Counted from the first letter of the stretch, positions 8,961-19,954 are shown. The stretch is DNA of 64,000 nt from Alcaligenaceae bacterium (GCA_013416435.1 JACCEN010000014.1:62001-126000), one strand, 5' to 3'. Made by a program: numbers and translations. Notes: a model not told the origin generated them from the letters alone.

Positions 8961-10182
8961 GCCTTCAGCTCCACCTGAGGACGCTTGACCGGCAGCAAGC
9001 CTTGCGGACGCCACATCATCATCAATACCATCACCAGGCCAAATATCAACATGCGGTATTCCGCGAATTCGCGCGCAATCTCGGGCACCACGGTCAGCAC
9101 GATGGCGGCCAGGATCACGCCCACCTGCGAGCCCATGCCGCCCAGAACCACGATGGCCAGGATGAGCGCGGATTCCATGAAGGTGAAGGATTCGGGATTG
9201 ACCAGGCCTTGCCGAGCGGCGAAAAACGCGCCGCCGAAACCGGCGAACATCGCACCCATGGTGAAGGCGGACAGCTTGATGCGCGTGGGGTTCAGCCCAA
9301 GGGAGCGGCAGGCGATTTCATCTTCGCGCAATGCTTCCCAGGCGCGGCCGATGGGCATGCGTATCACGCGGTTGGATACGAAGAGCGTGACCAATGCAAG
9401 GCACAAGGCCATGAGGTAAAGATAGATGACCACATCCTGGTTGTCGAAGTTCCAGCCGACGAGTTCATGAAAAGTCGTCACGCCTTCCGGCGCACGCCGC
9501 GCCATGGGAAAACCGAACACGGTGGGCTTCGGTATCCCCGAAATGCCGTCGGGTCCGCCCGTGAGGGTGTACAGATTGATCAGCAGCAGCCGGATGATTT
9601 CGCCGAAACCGAGCGTGACGATGGCGAGGTAGTCTCCCCTCAGGCGCAGAACGGGAAAACCGAGCAGGAAGCCGAACAGGGCCGACATGGCGCCCGCGAA
9701 CGGCAGTGCCTCCCAGAAGCCCCAGCCCGCCCAGTGATACAGCAAGGCGTAGGTATAGGCCCCCACTGCGTAGAATCCTACGAACCCCAGGTCGAGAAGG
9801 CCGGCGAAGCCGACGACGATGTTCAGGCCCAGGCCCAGCATGACGTAGATCAGCACCAGCGTGGCGATGTCCACCTGGGCGCGTCCGGTGAAAAAAGGCC
9901 AGATCAAGGCGAATGCGATAAGAAGGAAGACGAGCCCGCGGCGGACCGAGTCGGGCAGCACCGGCATTGCGCGCTTTTTTTCGCCTCTTTTCAATACGCG
10001 GCTGAACAAAGGCCGGATCATCTGGAACACGAAGACGATGGCCATGCCGAACAGGACCATGTCCCATTCCGGATCCAGATGAGTCTGCATGCCGCTCCGG
10101 ACGATCTGCAGGCCGAAAATGGGCGCGATGATCACGCCGGCCATGAAGGCCGCGATCAAGGCATTCTTGATATTGTTGCTCA

Positions 10183-10183
<1 letters not shown>
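8957..10183 (-). CDS. livM: branched-chain amino acid ABC transporter permease LivM
   Basis: A 408-residue polytopic permease. The start [20 protein letters not shown] is chosen at 10183, where TAATG overlaps the livH stop by one base. The longer open frame upstream is antisense or out of frame with livH. About ten hydrophobic segments are visible, with the conserved [20 protein letters not shown] and [18 protein letters not shown] coupling loop. The N-terminus is about 80 residues longer than minimal LivM, as in E. coli-type proteins with an extra region. It forms the membrane channel with LivH. Confidence 0.94.
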
Positions 10184-11118
<935 letters not shown>

Positions 11119-11172
11119 GTATTCCGGTGAATCGGCCTCGCGGGTGAGTTGGGGCAGACCGGCAAAAGAAAG

Positions 11173-11197
11173 GCTCCAGCCTGGATGAGGCTGGAGC
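11173..11197 (-). terminator. attenuator/terminator hairpin between livK and livH
   Basis: GCTCCAGCC (11173-11181) and GGCTGGAGC (11189-11197) form a perfect 9-bp stem with a 7-base loop. On the minus strand it is followed by CTTTCTTTT. Placed just after the livK stop, it would end most transcripts after the binding-protein gene and let a fraction read into livHMGF, a common way to make more binding protein than channel. Confidence 0.7.
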
Positions 11198-11211
11198 TGG
11201 CGAAGCAGCGC

Positions 11212-12333
11212 TTACAGTTTCAGCTGCTCCAGATTGCCCGCGTCGTCCCATTTGAAGACGGCGAACTCGAACTCCTTCAGGTCGCCCTTCGCGTCGTATT
11301 CGACCTTGCCGATGGCGGTGTTGAAAGCGTTGCTGTGCATGTAGTCAGCCACTTTGGCCGGGTCGGCGCCCACGGCATTGATGCTGTCCACAAGGATCTG
11401 CACGGCCGCATAGGCGGTCAGAGTGAAGGCGCCGTCGGGGCTGCGCTTGTACTTTTTGAAGTGCTCGAGCACTTTCTCGTTGCCGGGCAGCTTGGTGAAG
11501 TCGGACGGCAAGGTAACCAGCAGGCCTTTGACCGCCGGACCTGCGATGGCCACGAGATCTTTGTTGGCGACGCCTTCGGGACCCATGAACTGGGTGGTCA
11601 GACCTTGCTCGCGCGCCTGGCGCAGCAGCAGACCAAGTTCGGCGTGGTAGCCGCCGAAATAGATCAGATCGGGATTGAGCGACTTGAGCTTGGTGATGAC
11701 GGCGGAATAGTCGCTGTCACCCACGTTGATACCTTCGAACAGCGTGACGTTGCCGCCGCTTTTGGTGAGGTTGTCGCGCACCTGGGTGGCGACGCCCGAG
11801 CCATAGGTTTGCTTGTCGTGCAGGATGGCGACCGACTTGGGCTTCAGGTGCTTGGTGATGTAATCGGCGGCGAACGGGCCTTGCTGGTCGTCGCGCCCGA
11901 TGGTGCGGAAGAAATAATGCGGCTTGATGGTATCGGTGACCAGGGGAGAGGTCGCACCCGGAGTGATGGCGACGATGCCTTCCTGTTCATAGACGTTCAC
12001 CGCCGGGACCGTGGTGCCCGAGCATGCGTGGGCCACGGCGAACTTGGCGCCCGAATTGATGACCCGGTTGGCGGCGGGGACCGCCTGTTTTGGTTCGCAG
12101 CCGTCGTCGATCAGCAGGGGTTCGAGTTTCTTGCCCTTGACGCCGCCGGCCTCGTTGATGGCCTCGATAGCGGTAAGCGCGCCTGCCTGGATCTGGTCGC
12201 CATACTGCGTGGCGGGGCCCGTCATGGGTTGGGGAATGCCGATTTTGATGGTGTCGGCTGCATAGGCGCTACCTGCGATGGCCAGGGCGCCCAATGCCAT
12301 GACCAGGGGTGTTACGCGTTTGAAGGACTTCAT
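11212..12333 (-). CDS. livK: branched-chain amino acid ABC transporter substrate-binding protein
   Basis: A 373-residue periplasmic protein with a Sec signal peptide (LVMALGALAIAGSAYA, cleavage near AYA-AD) and the type I binding fold starting DTIKIGIPQPMTGPATQYG. HACSGTTVPA and GRDDQQGPFAADYI are typical ligand-loop regions of the leucine/isoleucine/valine-binding family. First gene of the liv operon. A paralogue of the same length lies at 17983-19104. Confidence 0.94.
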   Translation of the reverse strand: MKSFKRVTPLVMALGALAIAGSAYAADTIKIGIPQPMTGPATQYGDQIQAGALTAIEAINEAGGVKGKKLEPLLIDDGCEPKQAVPAANRVINSGAKFAVAHACSGTTVPAVNVYEQEGIVAITPGATSPLVTDTIKPHYFFRTIGRDDQQGPFAADYITKHLKPKSVAILHDKQTYGSGVATQVRDNLTKSGGNVTLFEGINVGDSDYSAVITKLKSLNPDLIYFGGYHAELGLLLRQAREQGLTTQFMGPEGVANKDLVAIAGPAVKGLLVTLPSDFTKLPGNEKVLEHFKKYKRSPDGAFTLTAYAAVQILVDSINAVGADPAKVADYMHSNAFNTAIGKVEYDAKGDLKEFEFAVFKWDDAGNLEQLKL

Positions 12334-12494
12334 GCCTGGGAATCTCCGGTTGGGCTTGCCGTTCAGAGCCTTCCTGGTGGGAGGGCTCGTGAAATATGCG
12401 GCAAGCCATGTTATTAGCTCGGCCTGAAACGGCTAGCGTATTCTGACGATTCACCCGATGGCTGTCACTACGGATAAGCCCTTATCGCCCCGCG

Positions 12495-13325
12495 TCAGGA
12501 GAACTCTTTCGAGAGCTCGGCGGCGCGGTCCCGTGCGGCGTCCATGGCTTGCTGCACGATGGCGGGGAAATCCCGATCGTTCAGCACCTGGAGCGCCGCG
12601 GCGGTCGTGCCCCCCTTGGACGTAACGCGTTCGCGCAAGACGGCCAGGCTTTCGTGCGAGAGTGCGGCCAGCTGGGTCGCGCCATTTAGCGTCGCCAGGG
12701 CAAGCGTGCGCGCCTGGTCGTCGGTCAGGCCCTGCCGCACGGCGCCCTGGATGAGCGCTTCGAGAAAAAGAAATACGTAGGCCGGGCCGCTGCCGGACAA
12801 GGCGGTGACGGCATCAATTTGCGCGTCGTCCTGGACCCAGACGACTTCGCCCACCGCGCCCAGCATATGCTGGGCAACCGTGCGGTCATCTTGTGTAACG
12901 CCGTCGAGCGCCATGAGCCCGCTGGCCCCCGACCCGATGAGGGCCGGCGTGTTGGGCATGCAGCGTATCACCCTGGTGAACGGCCTGCCGTCGCTGGCCA
13001 GCCAGGCGCCGATGGCCTGGGCCGATATGCCCGCCGCCACGCTGATGATCAGCGTGTCGTCGGCGAGGAACGGCCGGCATGATTCGACGACTTCTTTCAG
13101 GAATTGCGGCTTGACGGCGAGAATCCAGACCCGGCGGCCGGCCAGCGTGGCGTCGGGCGCCTGTGCGACCGACACACCTTGTTGCGCCCAGCGGTCGAGG
13201 ACCGCGGAGTTCTTGTCGATGACGTGGACGTCATGCGCGCCGCAACGCTTGCCGATCAGGCCGGCGGCCAACGCGGTGGCCATGTTTCCGCCGCCGATGA
13301 ATGCAATGGTGAGTTCTTTGGTCAT
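12495..13325 (-). CDS. proC: pyrroline-5-carboxylate reductase
   Basis: A 276-residue enzyme with N-terminal nucleotide-binding FIGGGNMATALAAGL and the C-terminal family signature ALSGSGPAYVFLFLEAL, then GVTSKGGTTAAALQ-type residues (VTSKGGTTAAAL). It reduces 1-pyrroline-5-carboxylate to L-proline using NAD(P)H, the last step of proline synthesis, in the cytoplasm. It stands upstream of livK on the same strand with a 161-bp gap and is divergent from ugpB. A small GATAAG-CC-CTTATC dyad (12473-12486) follows its stop but has no U-tract. Confidence 0.95.
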   Translation of the reverse strand: MTKELTIAFIGGGNMATALAAGLIGKRCGAHDVHVIDKNSAVLDRWAQQGVSVAQAPDATLAGRRVWILAVKPQFLKEVVESCRPFLADDTLIISVAAGISAQAIGAWLASDGRPFTRVIRCMPNTPALIGSGASGLMALDGVTQDDRTVAQHMLGAVGEVVWVQDDAQIDAVTALSGSGPAYVFLFLEALIQGAVRQGLTDDQARTLALATLNGATQLAALSHESLAVLRERVTSKGGTTAAALQVLNDRDFPAIVQQAMDAARDRAAELSKEFS

Positions 13326-13502
13326 AGGGGTTCATTGTACGATTTTCAGTGGGACGGGCGTATTATTTGCATGCAGGCCGGCGGCACATCGATCGGCATG
13401 CGTTTCCCGCCGCCGTCATGTCCGCGTCATGAACGCGACATAAACTTCCGGCGGCGAAAGTTTACCGCTATCGCCGCACGGAATCATCAAGGAGAAGTAC
13501 AC

Positions 13503-14810
13503 ATGCAAGCCAAGTTAGTTGCTCTGTCACTTGCGGGCCTGATCGCCGGCATCGGAACGGCCCACGCCGCCACGGACATCACGTTCTGGCATTCGATGGA
13601 AGGCGCGCTCGGAGAGCGCGTCAACGCTCTGGTCGACGAGTTCAACAAAAGCCAGTCCGATTATGTCGTCAATGCGGTCTACAAGGGGGCCTACGGCGAG
13701 TCGATGAACGCCGGCATCGCCGCCTTCCGCGCCGGCAATGCGCCCGACATCCTGCAGGTGTTCGAGGTCGGCACCGCCACGATGATGTATGCCAAGGGCG
13801 CCATACAGCCCGTACAGGAAATGTCAGAGAAAGCCGGCGACCCCATCAAGGCGTCCGACTTCCTCGGCGCGGTTGCCGGCTACTATTCATCGCCGGACGG
13901 CAAGCTGGTTTCCATGCCTTTCAACAGCTCCACGCCGGTCTTCTATTACAACAAGGACGCCTTCAAGAAGGCCGGCCTCGATGTCGACAACCCGCCCAAA
14001 ACCTGGGAAGAAGTCCACGAAGCAGGCAAGAAGCTGCGCGCCGCGGGCATGGAATGCGGGTTCACCACCGGCTGGCCGGCATGGATCCAGCTGGAAACCT
14101 TCGCCGCCTGGCACAACGTTCCCTATGCCAGCCAGGATAATGGATTCGGCGGATTGAACGCCCGCCTCAAGCTCGAAGACCCCGTGTTCGTCAAGCATCT
14201 GGGCTACCTTGCCATGATGGCCAAGGAAGGCACCTTCACCTACGGCGGCCGCGGCGACGCGCCCAACGCGCTGTTCACCTCCGGCAAATGCGGCATGTTC
14301 ACCGGCTCGAGCGGCAGCCGCGCCAACATCCTCAAGACCGGCGGCTTCGAACTGGGCATTTCTTCTTTACCCTATCACGCCGACGTGAAGGGCGCGCCCC
14401 AGAACACCATCATTGGCGGTGCATCGCTGTGGGTCTTTGCCAAGAAATCGCCCGAGACCTACAAGGGCGTGACCCAGTTCTTCAAGTTCATTTCCAGCCC
14501 CGAAAAGGCCGCGAAGTGGCATCAGGAAACCGGCTATGTGCCGGTGACCAAGGAAGGCTACGAGCTGACGCAAAAGTCCGGTTTCTATGACAAGAACCCG
14601 GGCACCATTGTCGCGGTGACGCAGCTGGACGCCGCCACCACCGAGAACTCTCGCGGCATCCGCCTGGGCTTTCTGCCGCAGATCCGCGACATCGAAGACG
14701 GCGAAATGGAGAAGATCTTCTCGGGCGCCGTCACCGTCGAAGCCGGACTGACGAACATGACGCGCCGCGGAAACGAGCTGCTGGAGCGATTTGAGAAAAG
14801 CGCCAAATAA
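13503..14810 (+). CDS. ugpB: glycerol-3-phosphate-type ABC transporter substrate-binding protein
   Basis: A 435-residue periplasmic protein. The signal peptide is LVALSLAGLIAGIGTAHA, followed by TDITFWHSMEGALGERVN, the UgpB start. SMNAGIAAFRAGNAPDILQV and MPFNSSTPVFYYNKDAF are conserved in UgpB. I use the ATG at 13503, preceded by AAGGAG at about 13489; the frame extends upstream without a signal sequence. It binds sn-glycerol-3-phosphate or glycerophosphodiesters in family members. First gene of ugpBAEC; no ugpQ phosphodiesterase is present here. Confidence 0.93.
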   Translation: MQAKLVALSLAGLIAGIGTAHAATDITFWHSMEGALGERVNALVDEFNKSQSDYVVNAVYKGAYGESMNAGIAAFRAGNAPDILQVFEVGTATMMYAKGAIQPVQEMSEKAGDPIKASDFLGAVAGYYSSPDGKLVSMPFNSSTPVFYYNKDAFKKAGLDVDNPPKTWEEVHEAGKKLRAAGMECGFTTGWPAWIQLETFAAWHNVPYASQDNGFGGLNARLKLEDPVFVKHLGYLAMMAKEGTFTYGGRGDAPNALFTSGKCGMFTGSSGSRANILKTGGFELGISSLPYHADVKGAPQNTIIGGASLWVFAKKSPETYKGVTQFFKFISSPEKAAKWHQETGYVPVTKEGYELTQKSGFYDKNPGTIVAVTQLDAATTENSRGIRLGFLPQIRDIEDGEMEKIFSGAVTVEAGLTNMTRRGNELLERFEKSAK

Positions 14811-14844
14811 ACCTTGGGAAGCGTTTCCCTTGGATTAAAATCAA

Positions 14845-14898
14845 GGGCGGCAAGGGGCGTCCGGGTACCCGGACGCCCCTTGAAGTTTCAAGCCGCCC
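14845..14898 (+). terminator. long hairpin between ugpB and ugpA
   Basis: The 30 bases at 14852-14881 are a perfect palindrome centred on GGGTACCC, and outer arms GGGCGGC (14845-14851) and GCCGCCC (14892-14898) add a second stem. There is no U-tract. Between a binding-protein gene and its permeases this probably stabilises ugpB mRNA or partly attenuates ugpA. It is unrelated in sequence to the GGGGTCAGACCCC family. Confidence 0.65.
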
Positions 14899-14940
14899 CT
14901 CTTTCCGCCCATATCCATTCAAGACAAGGCACCGCTGAAC

Positions 14941-15822
14941 ATGGAAAAGCGCGTCGTTTTCAGCCATAAGGTACTGCCCTATCTTTTGGTCCTGCCTCAG
15001 CTGGCCGTTACCGTCATCTTCTTTTTCCTGCCGGCGGGACAAGCCATGTGGCAATCCTTCCGGCTCGAAGATCCTTTCGGCCTGTCTTCGGAGTTCGTCG
15101 GGCTGGCCAACTATGCCGAGCTACTGGCCAGTTCGGATTACCTCGACTCCTTCAAGGTGACCGCCGTTTTTTCGGTGCTGGTGGCCGTCCTGGGCCTGTC
15201 GATTTCGCTTTTGCTGGCCGTCATGGCCGACCGGGTGGTCAAGGGCGCGGCCATTTACAAGACCCTGCTGATCTGGCCGTACGCGGTCGCGGCCGCGATT
15301 GCCGGCGTTCTGTGGCTTTTCCTGTTTTCTCCCTCGGTGGGCATATTGGCCGTCTATCTGATGGAAGCCGGCATTGCCTGGAATCCCCGGCTCGATTCGA
15401 CCGACGCCATGATACTGGTGGTTCTGGCATCCGTCTGGAAACAGATTTCATACAACTTCCTGTTTTTCCTGGCCGGCCTGCAGGCGATACCGCGCTCGCT
15501 GATCGAAGCGGCGGCCATAGACGGCGCCGGCCCGGTACGCCGTTTCTGGACCATCGTCTTCCCCTTGCTGTCGCCGACCACGTTCTTCTTGCTGGTCATC
15601 AACATCATCTACGCTTTCTTCGATACCTTTGCCATCATCGACATCATTACGCAGGGCGGTCCGGGAACGAGCACTTCGATTCTGGTCTACAAGGTTTACA
15701 ACGCTGGATTCAAAGGGCTGGACATCGGCTCCTCCGCGGCGCAATCGGTCATACTCATGATCATCGTCGTGGCCTTGACCATCGTGCAGTTCCGTTACAT
15801 AGACCGCAAGGTCAATTACTGA
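14941..15822 (+). CDS. ugpA: glycerol-3-phosphate-type ABC transporter permease UgpA
   Basis: A 293-residue inner-membrane permease with six hydrophobic segments. It has the binding-protein-dependent transport motif [20 protein letters not shown] (about residues 195-214) that docks the ATPase. The start [20 protein letters not shown] is typical of UgpA. It partners UgpE and UgpC. Confidence 0.94.
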   Translation: MEKRVVFSHKVLPYLLVLPQLAVTVIFFFLPAGQAMWQSFRLEDPFGLSSEFVGLANYAELLASSDYLDSFKVTAVFSVLVAVLGLSISLLLAVMADRVVKGAAIYKTLLIWPYAVAAAIAGVLWLFLFSPSVGILAVYLMEAGIAWNPRLDSTDAMILVVLASVWKQISYNFLFFLAGLQAIPRSLIEAAAIDGAGPVRRFWTIVFPLLSPTTFFLLVINIIYAFFDTFAIIDIITQGGPGTSTSILVYKVYNAGFKGLDIGSSAAQSVILMIIVVALTIVQFRYIDRKVNY

Positions 15823-15864
15823 TGCACTTCACTTTCACAAGCCTTAGCGCATTCGAGCCGACCC

Positions 15865-16707
15865 ATGATTGAACGCCGCCCTGTCCTGGATATCGTCACC
15901 CATGTCGTATTGCTGCTGGGGGTAGCGGTAATCGCCTTCCCCTTGTACGTGACCTTCATCGCGTCGACGCAGACCGCGCAGGAAGTCGCCCGCGCGCCGA
16001 TGTCCCTGCTGCCCGGCAGCCATTTCATCGACAACTACCTCGCGGTTCTCACCGGTGGGGCCGGCTCGGCGCCCGCCGTAGGCCGCATGATGTGGGTCAG
16101 CACCGTCATGGCGCTGGTGATCGCCATCGGCAAGATCGCCATTTCCCTGCTGTCGGCGTTCGCCGTCGTCTATTTCCGCTTCCGCTTCCGCATGCTTTTC
16201 TTCTGGATGATATTCGTCACGCTGATGCTGCCCGTCGAAGTGCGCATCGCGCCCACGTACGAAGTGGTCTCCAACCTGGGCATGCTGAACAGCTACGCCG
16301 GGCTGACGCTGCCGCTGATCGCCTCAGCGACCGCCACCTTCCTGTTCCGCCAGTTCTTCCTTACCGTCCCCGACGAGCTCGTCGAAGCGGCCCGCATAGA
16401 CGGCGCGGGCCCCATGCGCTTCTTCAAGGACATCCTGCTGCCGCTTTCGCGCACCAGCATCGCCGCGCTGTTCGTCATCCAGTTCATCTACGGATGGAAC
16501 CAGTATCTATGGCCTCTTATCATCACCACCCAGGAAAACATGTATCCCGTCGTCATCGGGATCAAGCGCATGATTTCGGGTGGCGACAGCGTCACCCAGT
16601 GGAACCTCGTCATGGCCACCGCGCTATTGGCGATGATTCCGCCGGTGCTGGTCGTCGTTTTCATGCAGAAATGGTTTGTGAAGGGTCTGATCGACTCGGA
16701 AAAATAA
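15865..16707 (+). CDS. ugpE: glycerol-3-phosphate-type ABC transporter permease UgpE
   Basis: A 280-residue permease with six predicted membrane segments and the EAA loop [35 protein letters not shown] and the C-terminal [12 protein letters not shown] are characteristic of UgpE. It begins 42 bp after ugpA and precedes ugpC, giving the conserved order B-A-E-C. Confidence 0.94.
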   Translation: MIERRPVLDIVTHVVLLLGVAVIAFPLYVTFIASTQTAQEVARAPMSLLPGSHFIDNYLAVLTGGAGSAPAVGRMMWVSTVMALVIAIGKIAISLLSAFAVVYFRFRFRMLFFWMIFVTLMLPVEVRIAPTYEVVSNLGMLNSYAGLTLPLIASATATFLFRQFFLTVPDELVEAARIDGAGPMRFFKDILLPLSRTSIAALFVIQFIYGWNQYLWPLIITTQENMYPVVIGIKRMISGGDSVTQWNLVMATALLAMIPPVLVVVFMQKWFVKGLIDSEK

Positions 16708-16750
16708 GCCGCCGCCGACGGCGCGCTCAATCCCGAATTTGGAATCACAC

Positions 16751-17869
16751 ATGGCTACACTGAGTTTTCGCAACGTTAGAAAAACCTATCCGGGGAACAT
16801 CGCCGTCATACACGGCATAGACATGGACGTCGAAGACGGAGAATTCATCGTCATCGTCGGCCCCTCGGGCTGCGGGAAATCCACGCTGATGCGCATGGTG
16901 GCGGGGCTGGAGTCGATCACCGAGGGCGAGATCCTGATCGGCGACAAGGTCGTGAACAGCCTGGAGCCTGCCGAAAGGGACATCGCCATGGTGTTCCAGA
17001 ACTACGCGCTGTACCCCCACATGTCCGTGTTCGACAACATGGCTTATGGCCTGAAGATCCGCAAGTTCAGCAAAGAAGAGATCCAGCGCCGTGTACAGGA
17101 CGCCGCCAAGATCCTCGAACTGACCCATTTGCTGGACCGACGGACGCGGCAATTGTCCGGCGGGCAAAGGCAGCGCGTTGCCATGGGCCGGGCCATCGTG
17201 CGCGATCCCAAGGTATTTCTGTTCGACGAGCCCTTGTCCAATCTCGATGCCAAGCTGCGTGTACAGATGCGCCTGGAGATCCAGAAGCTGCACCGTCGGT
17301 TGAAAACGACCAGCCTCTACGTGACGCACGATCAGGTCGAAGCCATGACCTTGGCGCAGCGCATGGTCGTCATGAACAAGGGCGTGCCCGAACAGATCGG
17401 CACGCCCATCGAGGTATTCGAGAAGCCGGCGTCGATGTTCGTCGCCGGCTTCATCGGTTCGCCGCCCATGAACCTGATCCCGGTCCGCGTCGATGCGCAG
17501 CGCCAGGTGTACGACGAGAACGACATCCCCTTGCACTTCCAATCCTCGCTGCTTCCTCCGGAAGTCGCCAATCGCAAGGTGGTGATGGGAATGCGCCCCG
17601 AACACATGAAGCTTCACGCAGACGGCATTCCCATCAACATCGAAATGGTGGAAGTATTGGGTTCGGAGCAACTGATACACGGCACGCACGCGGACACGCC
17701 CATCGTGCTGCGCTGTCCCGTCGGCTTGACCCGCAGCTATCCCTTGCAGATCGGCGAGACAGTGCAAGTAGGCTGGGATGGCGCCCATGCCCTGCACTGG
17801 TTCGACGCGGAAACCGGTAAGCGCATCGAAGGAACTGGATCTGGGGGTCAGACCCCGGATGGGGTCTGA
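16751..17869 (+). CDS. ugpC: glycerol-3-phosphate-type ABC transporter ATPase UgpC
   Basis: A 372-residue MalK-like ATPase. Walker A is GPSGCGKST, the signature [15 protein letters not shown], Walker [12 protein letters not shown], and the regulatory OB-type C-terminal domain begins near [13 protein letters not shown]. The start at ATG 16751 gives [15 protein letters not shown]; an upstream in-frame TTG is unlikely. The final residues [10 protein letters not shown] and the stop are encoded within a palindromic repeat (17844-17873), so the tail beyond about GKRIEGT is probably recent. Confidence 0.94.
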   Translation: MATLSFRNVRKTYPGNIAVIHGIDMDVEDGEFIVIVGPSGCGKSTLMRMVAGLESITEGEILIGDKVVNSLEPAERDIAMVFQNYALYPHMSVFDNMAYGLKIRKFSKEEIQRRVQDAAKILELTHLLDRRTRQLSGGQRQRVAMGRAIVRDPKVFLFDEPLSNLDAKLRVQMRLEIQKLHRRLKTTSLYVTHDQVEAMTLAQRMVVMNKGVPEQIGTPIEVFEKPASMFVAGFIGSPPMNLIPVRVDAQRQVYDENDIPLHFQSSLLPPEVANRKVVMGMRPEHMKLHADGIPINIEMVEVLGSEQLIHGTHADTPIVLRCPVGLTRSYPLQIGETVQVGWDGAHALHWFDAETGKRIEGTGSGGQTPDGV

Positions 17870-17974
17870 CCCCAACCATCAAAGCTCTGGCAAAGCTCTG
17901 GGGTCGGACCCCGCATGGGGTCCGACCCCTTATTTTTGGTGCATGGGGTCAGACCCCATCCGGGGTCTGACCCC
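17844..17974. repeat. palindromic repeat cluster, three copies
   Basis: Copies at 17844-17873 and 17945-17974 are standard. The middle copy (17900-17929) is a compensated variant, GGGGTCGGACCCC / GGGGTCCGACCCC, with both arms changed so pairing is kept. The cluster fills the convergent gap between ugpC and the orphan binding-protein gene. Confidence 0.95.
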
Positions 17975-17982
17975 TCGACCGT

Positions 17983-19104
17983 TTACTTATAAACGGTCTT
18001 GGAACCGTCTTTATGCCAATTGAAGATGTCGAACTTGAAATCGTTCAGGTCGCCCTGCTTGTTCCAGGAGATCTTGCCAATGGGGGTTTCGACGCTGTTG
18101 GCGTGCAGGTATTCAGCCACCTTGACCGGGTCGTCCTTGCCGGCGCCTTTGATGCCGTCCGCGATCGCCTTGGTGGCGGAGTATGCCGTCAGCTGGAAGG
18201 CACCGCCCGGATCGCGTTTCTTGTCCTTGAACGCTTTGACGATGGCGGCGTTGGATGCGTCCTGGGTGAAGTCGGCGGGCAAGGTGACCAGCAGGCCTTC
18301 GACCGCGGCGCCGGCGATGGCGTTGATGTCCGGGTTGCCAACGCCTTCCGGGCCCATGAACTTGGTTTTCAGGCCTTGTTCGGAACCCTGGCGCAGCAAC
18401 AGGCCCATTTCGGGGTGGTAGCCGCCGTAATAGACGAAGTCGGCGCCGGAGCTCTTGAGCTTGGTGATGACGGCGGAGTAATCGCTGTCGCCCGCATTGA
18501 TGCCTTCGAACAGAGCGACCTTGACGCCGGCTTTTTCGAGTTCGGACTTGACCGAGCTGGCGATGCCCTGGCCGTATGATTGCTTGTCGTGCAGGATGGC
18601 GACTTGCTGCGGCTTGATTTTTTCGATGATGAACTTGGCGGCAGCCGGGCCCTGCTGGTCGTCGCGGCCGATGGTACGCAGGATCGTGTCGTAATTCTTG
18701 CCGTCGGTCACGGCGGGCGACGTGGCCGAAGGGGTCACCATGAGGACGCCTTCGTTGTTGTAGATGTCGGTGGCCGCAATGGTGGCGCCGGAGCAGACGT
18801 GGCCGACGACGTAATGGATCTTGTCGTTCACGACGCGGTTGGCAACGACCGGACCCTGCTTGGGTTCGCAGCCGTCGTCGATGGTGACGGCTTCAAGCTG
18901 CTTGCCAAGCACGCCGCCAGAGGCGTTGATTTGCTCGATGGCGGTGTCGACCCCTTCCTTCACCATGGTGCCGTACTGCGTCAGCGCGCCGGTGAAAGGG
19001 CCTGCAACGGCGATCTTGATGGTGTCGGCCATGGCGCCGGCCGACATGAATACACCGGCGGCCAGACCAAGGGCCGCCGCAACGGGCGTAAAGCGGATTT
19101 TCAT
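17983..19104 (-). CDS. second LivK-type substrate-binding protein (orphan)
   Basis: A 373-residue periplasmic protein with a signal peptide ending SAGAMA and the mature start DTIKIAVAGPFTGALTQYG. It shares long identical runs with the LivK at 11212-12333 (IDDGCEPKQ, GRDDQQGPAA, AILHDKQSYGQGI, INAGDSDYSAVITKLKS), so it is a clear paralogue. No permease or ATPase lies beside it, so it probably delivers a different ligand to the LivHMGF channel encoded 7 kb away. It is a single-gene unit between a repeat cluster and dps. Confidence 0.92.
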   Translation of the reverse strand: MKIRFTPVAAALGLAAGVFMSAGAMADTIKIAVAGPFTGALTQYGTMVKEGVDTAIEQINASGGVLGKQLEAVTIDDGCEPKQGPVVANRVVNDKIHYVVGHVCSGATIAATDIYNNEGVLMVTPSATSPAVTDGKNYDTILRTIGRDDQQGPAAAKFIIEKIKPQQVAILHDKQSYGQGIASSVKSELEKAGVKVALFEGINAGDSDYSAVITKLKSSGADFVYYGGYHPEMGLLLRQGSEQGLKTKFMGPEGVGNPDINAIAGAAVEGLLVTLPADFTQDASNAAIVKAFKDKKRDPGGAFQLTAYSATKAIADGIKGAGKDDPVKVAEYLHANSVETPIGKISWNKQGDLNDFKFDIFNWHKDGSKTVYK

Positions 19105-19144
19105 GATGCCTCCTGAAAGTAGCCAGGAAAGGATACACCGAAAT

Positions 19145-19194
19145 AAACCCCGAGGCCGGGATCGGCTTTCAGGGTTTACGCTAGGGCCTGTTAA
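19145..19194 (-). terminator. probable dps terminator and second copy of a 14-bp repeat
   Basis: On the minus strand AAACCC and GGGTTT (19172-19177 and 19145-19150) enclose a GC-rich inner dyad and are followed by TATTT, a plausible intrinsic terminator for dps, which ends at 19227. Just beside it CTAGGGCCTGTTAA (19181-19194) repeats exactly the 14-mer at 3854-3867. Confidence 0.5.
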
Positions 19195-19226
19195 CGCTAA
19201 AAGGCAGGCGGCACCGGCCCAAAGAT

Positions 19227-19748
19227 TTATTGCAGCAGGCTGCGCAGCATCCAGGCATTCTTTTCATGGATGTCCAGGCGCTGGGTGAGCAGATCCACCG
19301 TGGGCTGGTCGTCGACGGAATCGGCTTTCTTCAAGGCGGCGCGCGCCGTCTTGGCAACGGCTTCGTTGCCCTTGACCAGCAACTGGATCATTTGTTCGGC
19401 GTTCGGCACCGATGAGGTCTCGGAAATGGAGGAAAGCCTGGCGTACTCTGCATAGGTGCCCGGAGCGTAGTGGCCCAGCGCGCGGATGCGTTCGGCGATG
19501 CTGTCGAGCGCCTGCCATTGTTCGGTGTACTGCGTCATGAACATGGCGTGCAAGGTATTGAATAGCGGACCGGTGACATTCCAGTGAAAATTATGCGTCA
19601 TCAAATACAAGGTGTAGGAATCCGCCAGCATCTTCGACAGCTCTTCTGAAACCGCCGCGCGATCCTTGTCCGAGATGCCGATGTCTATGGGCATGCCCTT
19701 GTCGCTCATTTTTGCCGTTTTGGCATCCAGCTTGCTTGTTTTAGCCAT
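19227..19748 (-). CDS. dps: Dps-family DNA-binding ferritin
   Basis: A 173-residue protein with a lysine-rich N-terminal tail (MAKTSKLDAKTAK) and the Dps core. Ferroxidase residues are recognisable in THNFHWNVTG and in the helix MFMTQYTEQWQALDSIAERI. Dps dodecamers bind DNA and use peroxide to oxidise iron, protecting the nucleoid. The ATG at 19748 has GGAGG at about 19752-19756; the open frame continues upstream only through non-coding repeat DNA. It lies directly downstream of oxyR on the same strand, which fits peroxide control by OxyR. Confidence 0.94.
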   Translation of the reverse strand: MAKTSKLDAKTAKMSDKGMPIDIGISDKDRAAVSEELSKMLADSYTLYLMTHNFHWNVTGPLFNTLHAMFMTQYTEQWQALDSIAERIRALGHYAPGTYAEYARLSSISETSSVPNAEQMIQLLVKGNEAVAKTARAALKKADSVDDQPTVDLLTQRLDIHEKNAWMLRSLLQ

Positions 19749-19844
19749 AAAACCTCCGGGAAGAACCTGGTGATCAGACCAGATTAGAATAGCATGGGGA
19801 CTGCGAAAAAAGCTCAGAGCCAGGCCCTGTGTGATGGAAAATTT

Positions 19845-19929
19845 GGGGTCAGACCCCATGCGGGGTCTGACCCCGGAGTTCCCGGAGTTTAAGTCGCAAG
19901 GGGTCAGACCCCGTACGGGGTCTGACCCC
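19845..19929. repeat. palindromic repeat, two copies
   Basis: Standard copies at 19845-19874 and 19900-19929 in the tandem gap between the end of oxyR and the start of dps. Here they would insulate dps from oxyR transcripts. Confidence 0.95.
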
Positions 19930-19954
19930 AGGGTTTGTGACTCCAGGACTCGAA

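Noticed and set aside
11149-12417. 422-residue plus-strand open frame
   Set aside because: It lies antisense to livK, has no family features, and reflects GC-rich codon bias in the opposite frame.
16745-17875. 376-residue minus-strand open frame
   Set aside because: Entirely antisense to ugpC, which has complete ABC ATPase motifs.
19749-19859. N-terminal extension of Dps starting MGSDP
   Set aside because: It begins within a palindromic repeat; the ATG at 19748 has a strong ribosome site and matches the family.
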